A stretch of DNA of 20,972 nt from MGIIb-O2 sp964003245 (GTDB taxonomy: Archaea; Thermoplasmatota; Poseidoniia; Poseidoniales; Thalassarchaeaceae). The stretch covers positions 1-20,972 of the forward strand of contig CAXFIU010000023.1 in assembly GCA_964003245.1 (NCBI GenBank), given 5' to 3'. Numbering within the stretch: the stretch's first letter is position 1; each line of letters opens with the position of its first letter. This document shows positions 14,626-20,972 of this stretch, piece by piece. The notes below the pieces were generated by a model. That model ran no database searches. It saw nothing but the letters and a program-made list of their open reading frames with translations, and was not told the origin of the DNA. Position numbers and translations under genes: made by a program.

Positions 14626-16404
14626 ATGGAGGGCTGGCTTGTAATCGATGGTTATGAAGATGAACCGGCTGCTTTTGGTGTCCCAAACTATCTTGGTTTT
14701 CATATTCGTTATATTTGTGGCGTTCTAGAATCTAGAGGCATCCCTTACACCTATTTGACAATTGATCAATGGAGGATTGAATATAAACAACTCCTGAAAG
14801 ATAAGTCCGATAGAGGAAAGATTAGGGATGAGTTATCCAATCTTTCAGGGGCAGTAATTCTTGCAGGTTCTATCGTCCCTGGTAAGTATGTCCGTGGTAC
14901 GCCAATTAGCCAAAGAGAATTAGATACAATTCTTTCTTTAATACCTAGTGAGATTCCAATATTGTGCGGCGGATGGGCAATAAAAAATTGGAGATATTCT
15001 GGATGGACGCCCTTGCGAACAAATCTTTTCTGTGCAGTTAACGATGTTGATTCTTCTCTGAATACATTTCTCTCTACAGGTGAATGGAAACACAGTAAAA
15101 GAACAAAAGATGAATGGGCACTTTGGGCGCGTCATGGTTCAACCTCTAAGGCGGTTACAAATCATCCTGATTTATTTACTATAGATGGGCGCCCCGGGCC
15201 ATTAACTTTTGAAATCGAATTATACCAAGGTTGTGTTAGATTCAAAAGAGGATGTAAGTTTTGTATAGAGCCGAAGAAAGGTGTTCCGATATGGAGAAAT
15301 GAAGATGAAATTTTGAAAGAAATTTCAGGAGCTTTAGATTCTGGTGTGAGAAATATACGCATTGGCGGTGCAACAGATATCTACACATATCGCGCAGAGG
15401 GAGTTAGAGAATTGGAATACCCAATTCCAAATCCAGAACCAATATGTAAAGTTCTTTCAGGAGCCAGAGAAGATGAGAGATTGGACATTTTGCATGTTGA
15501 TAATGGCAATCCATCAATAATTGCTGAAAATCTCGGCCCTTCCACAGAGATAACGAAATGCTTAGTTGAGAACCTAAGTGATGGTGCTGTTTTGTCATTT
15601 GGTTTAGAATCAGCAGATCCTCACGTTCATCAGATGAACTGGCTTAATTGTGACCCTAAGCAATTAAAAATTGCAATAAAACATATCAATGATTTTGGCC
15701 GTGAAAAGGGGAAAAGAGGTCTCCCCAAACTTTTACCAGGACTTAATTTCATTGCAGGATTAAATGGAGAAACTAAAAAAAGTTATGATATGAATCTCAA
15801 ACTATTAGAAGACTTAAGATCTGATGGCCTATGGTTGCGTCGAATCAATATTAGACAAGTTGAAGGACAAGGTTTTCAAGAAATATCTGAGAGTGACTTT
15901 AGAAGTTTCAAGAAAAAGGTGCGTGAAGAGATAGACAAGCCCCTTCTCGAGGAAATTTTCCCCATTGGTTCAGAATTATCTAAGATTTGGTGGGAATCTC
16001 AAGGTGATAGAATCAGAAGACCTGAACAGGTAAAAGATCCTCTTTTTCGCTCGTCTTCAATTTATGGTAAATCAGGAATTACTTTTGGAAGACAGATAGG
16101 TGCTTATCCGATATTAATTGGAGTTCCTTATCTTATTCCTCTTGAGACTAGTTCTAATATATTGGTCACAGGTCATGGAATGAGAAGTATTTCAGGTGTG
16201 GAGATTGGATTGGATATTAATTCAGTTTCTCAACAACAACTTGAATCCATACCTGGTATTGGGAAAAAAGCAGCTTGGAGAATTATTAGTTCTAGGGCTA
16301 AAGCTAGTCGCAGTTCCAAAATCCCATTTGATTCCGTTGAAATGGCCTTTGAAATGGCACAAGTTGATTTATCTCCGATAGCAGAAAAAGTGTTATCAAT
16401 CTGA
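14626..16404 (+). CDS. Radical SAM protein with C-terminal helix-hairpin-helix (COG1031-like)
   Basis: A 592-residue enzyme of unknown reaction, expected to bind a [4Fe-4S] cluster and split S-adenosylmethionine to a radical. Residues about 1-185 form a Rossmann/B12-binding-like region without an obvious DxHxxG cobalamin motif. The cluster-binding cysteines are C203, C210 and C213 (GCVRFKRGCKFCIEP), spaced Cx6Cx2C rather than the textbook Cx3Cx2C. The radical SAM barrel follows (IRIGGATDIYTY, LSFGLESADP, GLNFIAGLNGET). A beta-rich segment at about 480-525 resembles an OB/TRAM-like nucleic-acid domain, which is less sure. Residues about 528-560 form a helix-hairpin-helix (VSQQQLESIPGIGKKAAWRI), usually a DNA- or RNA-contacting element. 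The combination matches COG1031, a mainly archaeal family without a proven function. A nucleic-acid substrate is a fair inference. Confidence 0.85.
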   Translation: MEGWLVIDGYEDEPAAFGVPNYLGFHIRYICGVLESRGIPYTYLTIDQWRIEYKQLLKDKSDRGKIRDELSNLSGAVILAGSIVPGKYVRGTPISQRELDTILSLIPSEIPILCGGWAIKNWRYSGWTPLRTNLFCAVNDVDSSLNTFLSTGEWKHSKRTKDEWALWARHGSTSKAVTNHPDLFTIDGRPGPLTFEIELYQGCVRFKRGCKFCIEPKKGVPIWRNEDEILKEISGALDSGVRNIRIGGATDIYTYRAEGVRELEYPIPNPEPICKVLSGAREDERLDILHVDNGNPSIIAENLGPSTEITKCLVENLSDGAVLSFGLESADPHVHQMNWLNCDPKQLKIAIKHINDFGREKGKRGLPKLLPGLNFIAGLNGETKKSYDMNLKLLEDLRSDGLWLRRINIRQVEGQGFQEISESDFRSFKKKVREEIDKPLLEEIFPIGSELSKIWWESQGDRIRRPEQVKDPLFRSSSIYGKSGITFGRQIGAYPILIGVPYLIPLETSSNILVTGHGMRSISGVEIGLDINSVSQQQLESIPGIGKKAAWRIISSRAKASRSSKIPFDSVEMAFEMAQVDLSPIAEKVLSI

Positions 16405-16420
16405 TACATTTGTATATCAG
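16401..16420. repeat. Inverted repeat spanning the radical SAM stop codon
   Basis: CTGATA, eight bases, TATCAG. The TGA stop of the radical SAM gene lies in the first arm. It may be a weak hairpin at the 3' end of that transcript; there is no T tract after it. Confidence 0.25.
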
Positions 16421-16432
16421 TTTAGAGGAATA

Positions 16433-16440
16433 GTCATATT
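16433..16440 (+). promoter_or_regulatory. TATA-like box for the giant surface protein gene
   Basis: TCATATTC about 25-30 bases before ATG 16464 in the 59-base gap, placed for a leaderless archaeal transcript. No Shine-Dalgarno sequence is seen before the ATG. Confidence 0.3.
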
Positions 16441-16463
16441 CTGAAGATGTACGCTAGACCTAT

Positions 16464-19400
16464 ATGTCAAACATTCAGTCACCGCAAAAAAGTCTTGCGA
16501 TTGGAATTTCTTTTCTCTTTTTATTAGTTCCTATGATAGATTTTGTTGATATTCCAACAGATTTAGAAGATATTGGGAATTTAGATTCATCAACCTCTCA
16601 AACATCTAGTGCTATGAATTCTCCTGGTTCTGAGAGAGGTAGTGTATTTACTAATTCTATTTTTGAACTTAATTCTAACTCCCCTACCTTGGTTCTTGAA
16701 AATGGTTCTTTAGTTTCTTTCTATAATGGCTCTCCGATTTTCTCTGAAGATAATGTAATATCCGTCTCAGGCCAATGTTCTCTTTTGTCAAATTTCAGTT
16801 TGTTTTGTTCGGGAATTAATAACTATGGTCAACTTGGACTGGGTAATCAGCAGCTATTGAGCGGGTATGTTGATCTTGGCGGTAATATTCCTGCAGCCTT
16901 GTCTGAAGGAAACGATCACTATTGTGTGATTTTAGATGATGGTTCTGTTTCTTGCTGGGGCCGAAATAACAAAGGCCAGTTAGGTGATAGTTCAAATGAT
17001 AATAGAAATTCTCCTGTTTCAGTAGATTTAGGTGTGAACAAAACAGCAGTTTCAATTTCCAGTAGTAATGATTTCTCTTGTGCTTTGTTAAACACAGGTG
17101 AGATTTCCTGTTGGGGAGATAATTCATATGGTATCTTTGCTGATGGTACTACGACAAATAGTAATTCTCCAGTAATAGTTAATCACTCAGTCGGTGAAAG
17201 GGCAGTTTCAATCGCAACTCCTGGATATAGCGTATGCGCAATATTCTCTAGTGGAAATATTAGTTGTTGGGGCGAATCATACACCGCAACTTCATCTGGT
17301 CTGATTTCAAATGGTGTTATTCCAATCAATCTTCCAGTTAATAGGACTGCTATTTCTCTTGACGGGGTCGGCTCTCACGTGTGTACAATTTTGGATAATA
17401 ATTCTATAAATTGCTGGGGTGTAAATACCTATGGGCAACTAGGAAATGGCGAATGCTCATCAGTAATATCTACTAGTGGTTGTACTGGGTCGAATTCTAA
17501 TTTACCTCAGTACGTTAACATCTCAAACGCTATTGCAGTTTCAGCAGGTACTGAGTCCACTTGTGCAATTTCCAACTCATATCAATTATATTGCTGGGGT
17601 AAACAGGAAAATATATTTGATAATACTTCTAATTCTAAATTATCTCCATATTTGATGAACTTTAGTGCCTCTAACGTGTCTTATTCTGATCAAGATATGG
17701 ATGGTGATGGGATTGTTAATGATTTAGACGTACATATGCTAGGTGATGACGATGGAGATGGAGTTCCTTCGCCCACAGATCCTTTTCCAAATAATCCTGC
17801 TAGGTGGATGAATTGTGACCTTGGTTCTTGGGGTAGGATAGATTGCACAGAGTCATCCGCAGGTCATTTTTCATTACTCTCAGCATTATATCAGTCTGAA
17901 TGTGGCTTAGGGGAATATCAACATCAAATAGGAAAATCATACTGTAATCAAGCTTCTGCAGGACATTATGTAGATACTACCGCTTCTACTAATCAATCAA
18001 TTTGCCCAGAGGGGTACTATCAAAATCAGCTTCAGTCATCATCATGTATTATTTCAAATCCCGGAAGTTTTGTTTCGATGAGCACCGGAGATGCGGGGAA
18101 CTCGAACAGTTCATCATACAATCTTAGTTCAACAAGTGCGAGTTATACCGGCCGAATTGGTAACCAATATGATACTCATGATTATTACAAAATTAATATT
18201 GCTAAGTCACATCATATTTCTGTAACTATCGAATCACCAAATAATGAGGTGAATATTTCACTTTTTGATCAATCAATGGTTCTTTTAGATAGTAACAATT
18301 CTCTGACTAATCAATCTACAGTTTCTACAAATCTCTCCTCTAGTTCTTCTTCTCGTGATATTTTTATTGTCATCGAGAGAATAAATTCTACTGGCAACTA
18401 TCAAATGAATTTAACATATCACAGTTCTGATGGCTCTAGTGTAATTGGAGACATATCCTATTCTATGGATGCAGAAATTGGTGTCAGTTCTTTCCTATGC
18501 TCAGAGGGTACATTCGAATCAGGTTATGGAAGTTCTTCATGCACTGAAGCCGCTCAGGGATATTTCGTTTCGGGCAATGGTTCAACCTCTCAAACACCTT
18601 GTTCCCCTGGATCATATCAAGGCCTAACTGGACAAACCAGTTGTTTGACAACCTCTCTTGGATATTATACATCTGCTTACGGCTCTTTTGTGCAAACACC
18701 TGCATCTTTAGGCTATTATGTCGATACCATTGGAGCTACTAATCAGATAGCATGTTCTCCTGGAACGTACCAGAATCAGACCGCTCAGACAACATGTATC
18801 GATACTGATGCAGGGTATTATACCTCTTCTTCAGGTTCCCCTTCTCAAATAGCATGTTCAAATGGTACTTATCAACCTAATACAAATCAAATATCTTGTA
18901 TCCTTTCATCACCAGGTTATCATGTCCCTAGTCCTGCATCTACTTCTCAATTACCTTGCATACCTGGAACTTATCAACCATTTTCAGGTCGTTCTAATTG
19001 TATAGATGCTAGTCCTGGATACTATACTTCTGCTCTTGCATCGACAACTCAGTCTCCCTGTGCAATTGGTAGTTTCCAGCCAAATTACAGTCAGACTAGG
19101 TGTCTTGCGGCTGATCCTGGCCATTATGTAGATACTAATGCCTCTGCAAATCAAACAGAGTGTGATTTGGGAACTTATCAACCATATTCGTCAGGTACAA
19201 GTTGCTTTGATGCAGATCCAGGATACTATGTAGATTCTACAGGCTCATCATCACAGACTGCTTGTTTATTTGGAACTTATAATCCCGATATTGGTTCTAA
19301 TAGTTCAGCATCTTGTTTAGACGCCGACCAAGGCTTTTATGTTCCAAATAATGGCTCATCTGTGCAATTGGTTTGTTTACCTGGAACTTATCAGCCCAAT

Positions 19401-20972
19401 TCTGCTCAATCTTCTTGTATTGACGCGGATTCAGGATATTACGTCAATTCATACCAAGCAATCAGCCAAGAACCATGTTCACTAGGTACCTACCAGCCAC
19501 AAGCTGCACAAATCGGTTGTTATAATGCAGATCCAGGGCATTATGTCGATTTACAGGCCGCAGAAATACAAACTCCATGTTTAGCAGGTTCTTACAACCC
19601 CTACTCTTCTTCAACAAGTTCTAACTCATGTATGGATGCAGATTTAGGATATTATGTTCCATTAGAGGGGGCATCTTCACAATTAATTTGTCTAGAAGGA
19701 ACTTACCAGCCATCCGAGGGTCAGTTATCATGTCTCGACGCTCCAGAAGGTACGTATGTGATGAATCAGGGTCAATCTGATTATATTGAATGTCTTAGTG
19801 GAACTTATCAACCGAATCAAAAATCAACTTCTTGCATTGCTGCAGATGTTGGAAACTTCTCATCTGGGCAGATGTCTACCGGTCAAACACCTTGTTTCTC
19901 TGGAACCTATCAACCTAATTCTGGCCAATCATCTTGTTTAGATGCAGATGTTGGTTACTATGTTTCACTAGAGGGGCAATCCTCACAAGAAATAAGTCCA
20001 TTTGACTTTTATACTGATTCTACTGGTAGTTCATATCTCACCTCATGTCCAATTAATTATATTACGACAATTCAGGGTGCAACCTCGATTAATGATTGCT
20101 CCTTAGATTCTGATATGGATAGAGTAATTGACGATGATGATATTGATGATGATGATGATGGAAGATTAGATTCTGTCGATTCTTGTAGCCCTGGTTTAAT
20201 TGGTTGGGTTAGCAACTCGACAACAGATATTGATGGTGATGGATGTAAAGATGATGTTGAAGATAGTGATGACGATAATGATTCTATATTAGATATATAC
20301 GATGCTTTCCCTCTTGATTCTAGTGAATCTATCGATACCGACTCTGATGGTATAGGGGACAATGCCGATACAGATGATGATGGAGATGGTTGGCTCGATC
20401 AGCAAGAAGAAATATGTGAAACCGACTCACTCTTGTCTCAATCAGTACCTCTTGATACAGATTCAGACGGTGAATGTGATATTGTAGATTCAGATGATGA
20501 TGGAGACGGTCATTTGGACGTAATTGATTGGGATCCATTGAATCCTAGTGAGTGGCTTGATACTGATGGCGACGGTATTGGTAATGAAGCAGATACAGAT
20601 GACGATAACGATGGCTGGTCAGATATCAAAGAACTTGAAGAAGGTACAAACCCTCTTCTTTCTGATACTGATGGCGATAATTATGAAGATAATGTTGACG
20701 GATTCCCTAATGATGTTTCAGAGTGGGAAGATACAGATGGTGACGGAGTAGGCGATAATTCAGACTCTCACCCTGGCCTCAAATATTTCCAAAACAATTT
20801 ACAATTTGTTTTGGCAGTTTCAGGCGGAATTATCGTATTAGCTGTATTTGGTTATCTTGGAGTCATTATATTACGTAGAAAACCTGAAAATACCAGTGAA
20901 CCAGCATCTGAAGATGATGAAGTTATTGAAGTCGATTATCCTCATGAAGGAATGCCAACTTCTAGTGATGAA
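16464..20972 (+). CDS. Giant cell-surface protein: RCC1-like blades, Cys-repeat stalk, TSP3-like Asp repeats, one membrane helix (3' end outside window)
   Basis: Open from ATG 16464 to the window end, 1503 residues with no stop reached. A hydrophobic N-terminal segment (about 11-24, LAIGISFLFLLVPM) acts as signal or anchor. Residues about 85-395 contain RCC1-like units, each with CWG or CSG then N.YGQLG (INNYGQLGLG, CWGRNNKGQLG, CWGVNTYGQLGNG), probably a beta-propeller. A short Asp-rich stretch (409-448) precedes two Cys repeats. Residues about 546-655 look like a PPC/jelly-roll domain (TGRIGNQYDTHDYYKI). Residues 679-1178 are a tandem Cys-repeat stalk, and 1215-1437 are Asp-rich TSP3-like calcium-binding repeats (DTDGDGIGN). 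A membrane helix (about 1448-1470) is followed by RRK and an acidic cytoplasmic tail. The Asn/Ser/Thr-rich ectodomain has many N-glycosylation sequons. Role unknown; adhesion, binding or surface-layer function is inferred. Confidence 0.88.
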   Translation, partial: MSNIQSPQKSLAIGISFLFLLVPMIDFVDIPTDLEDIGNLDSSTSQTSSAMNSPGSERGSVFTNSIFELNSNSPTLVLENGSLVSFYNGSPIFSEDNVISVSGQCSLLSNFSLFCSGINNYGQLGLGNQQLLSGYVDLGGNIPAALSEGNDHYCVILDDGSVSCWGRNNKGQLGDSSNDNRNSPVSVDLGVNKTAVSISSSNDFSCALLNTGEISCWGDNSYGIFADGTTTNSNSPVIVNHSVGERAVSIATPGYSVCAIFSSGNISCWGESYTATSSGLISNGVIPINLPVNRTAISLDGVGSHVCTILDNNSINCWGVNTYGQLGNGECSSVISTSGCTGSNSNLPQYVNISNAIAVSAGTESTCAISNSYQLYCWGKQENIFDNTSNSKLSPYLMNFSASNVSYSDQDMDGDGIVNDLDVHMLGDDDGDGVPSPTDPFPNNPARWMNCDLGSWGRIDCTESSAGHFSLLSALYQSECGLGEYQHQIGKSYCNQASAGHYVDTTASTNQSICPEGYYQNQLQSSSCIISNPGSFVSMSTGDAGNSNSSSYNLSSTSASYTGRIGNQYDTHDYYKINIAKSHHISVTIESPNNEVNISLFDQSMVLLDSNNSLTNQSTVSTNLSSSSSSRDIFIVIERINSTGNYQMNLTYHSSDGSSVIGDISYSMDAEIGVSSFLCSEGTFESGYGSSSCTEAAQGYFVSGNGSTSQTPCSPGSYQGLTGQTSCLTTSLGYYTSAYGSFVQTPASLGYYVDTIGATNQIACSPGTYQNQTAQTTCIDTDAGYYTSSSGSPSQIACSNGTYQPNTNQISCILSSPGYHVPSPASTSQLPCIPGTYQPFSGRSNCIDASPGYYTSALASTTQSPCAIGSFQPNYSQTRCLAADPGHYVDTNASANQTECDLGTYQPYSSGTSCFDADPGYYVDSTGSSSQTACLFGTYNPDIGSNSSASCLDADQGFYVPNNGSSVQLVCLPGTYQPNSAQSSCIDADSGYYVNSYQAISQEPCSLGTYQPQAAQIGCYNADPGHYVDLQAAEIQTPCLAGSYNPYSSSTSSNSCMDADLGYYVPLEGASSQLICLEGTYQPSEGQLSCLDAPEGTYVMNQGQSDYIECLSGTYQPNQKSTSCIAADVGNFSSGQMSTGQTPCFSGTYQPNSGQSSCLDADVGYYVSLEGQSSQEISPFDFYTDSTGSSYLTSCPINYITTIQGATSINDCSLDSDMDRVIDDDDIDDDDDGRLDSVDSCSPGLIGWVSNSTTDIDGDGCKDDVEDSDDDNDSILDIYDAFPLDSSESIDTDSDGIGDNADTDDDGDGWLDQQEEICETDSLLSQSVPLDTDSDGECDIVDSDDDGDGHLDVIDWDPLNPSEWLDTDGDGIGNEADTDDDNDGWSDIKELEEGTNPLLSDTDGDNYEDNVDGFPNDVSEWEDTDGDGVGDNSDSHPGLKYFQNNLQFVLAVSGGIIVLAVFGYLGVIILRRKPENTSEPASEDDEVIEVDYPHEGMPTSSDE
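18498..19998 (+). repeat. Tandem array of about 14 units of a 33-37-residue Cys repeat (GCC2/GCC3-like)
   Basis: Protein-level repeat inside the giant surface protein. The consensus unit is about C-x-x-GTYQP-x5-SC-x-DADPGYYV-x5-SSQ-x, with two cysteines per unit. Units differ enough in DNA that they are not recent copies. The second unit has lost its closing cysteine (FVQTPA) and is followed by an extra half unit (SLGYYVDTIG), and the last unit also lacks it. The pattern resembles the ephrin-receptor-like GCC2/GCC3 repeats that form rod-like, disulphide-stabilised stalks. Two further units lie upstream at about 17865-18060. Confidence 0.75.
20106..20772 (+). repeat. Asp-rich TSP3-like calcium-binding repeat region
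   Basis: Repeated DxDxDG loops (DTDSDGIGDNADTDDDGDGW, DTDGDGIGNEADTDDDNDGW, DTDGDGVGDNSD) separated by short FPLD/FPND-type spacers, as in thrombospondin type 3 and similar bacterial and archaeal surface repeats. Predicted to bind many calcium ions and stiffen the region just outside the membrane helix. Confidence 0.75.

Noticed and set aside
16816..17127. Minus-strand open frame of 103 codons inside the surface protein gene
   Set aside because: Antisense shadow of the RCC1-like region; composition is biased and there is no start signal or motif.
18498..19998. CRISPR-like or DNA tandem repeat
   Set aside because: The periodicity is at protein level (about 100 bases) and the DNA of units diverges. 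There are no identical repeats or spacers, and the frame is continuous.

Overview
The window reads as an AT-rich stretch of a marine euryarchaeon, most likely a Marine Group II (Poseidoniales-like) genome or metagenomic contig. This is an inference. The archaeal signature is the set of informational genes: NMD3, an exosome Csl4 subunit, a METTL5-like RNA adenine methyltransferase, a radical SAM/helix-hairpin-helix protein of the archaeal COG1031 type, and an archaeal-type phosphoglucose/phosphomannose isomerase. Secreted subtilases and giant Cys-rich or Asp-rich surface proteins also fit that group. No rRNA, tRNA, CRISPR array or insertion sequence was seen. Genes are tightly packed and no intergenic gap exceeds about 100 bases.

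Layout. (1) 1-5077, minus strand: a very large secreted subtilisin-like protease, cut by the window start, lies downstream of a rhomboid membrane protease with a C-terminal zinc-ribbon-like tail. (2) 5134-7447, plus strand: a compact cytochrome c maturation operon, made of a CcmA-CcmB fusion, CcmC, and a 50-residue CcmD-like protein that length filters would miss. Start and stop codons overlap by 4 bases at both junctions, and a T8 tract follows the last stop. (3) 7495-9602, plus: NMD3 and a bifunctional sugar-phosphate isomerase, again with a 4-base overlap. (4) 9596-11391, minus: an M23 (LytM-type) metallopeptidase and RmuC, two families of bacterial character. (5) 11493-14587, plus: aspartate-semialdehyde dehydrogenase, METTL5-like methyltransferase, and an extended Csl4 protein carrying an extra zinc finger and an RRM. 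(6) 14626-16404: radical SAM/HhH protein. (7) 16464 to the window end: a giant surface protein with RCC1-like blades, a Cys-repeat stalk, Asp-rich TSP3-like repeats, one membrane helix and an acidic tail; its stop lies outside the window.

How the genes work together. The ccm cluster handles haem export and delivery for c-type cytochromes, but CcmE and CcmF are not here. NMD3, METTL5-like and Csl4 all concern RNA or the ribosome. The two ends of the window are devoted to cell-surface and extracellular functions. The most unusual item is the Csl4 - zinc ribbon - CxxC finger - RRM fusion (13316-14587): RRMs are uncommon in archaea, and here one is attached to the RNA-binding cap subunit of the exosome. 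Next come the CcmA-CcmB fusion and the composite giant surface protein.
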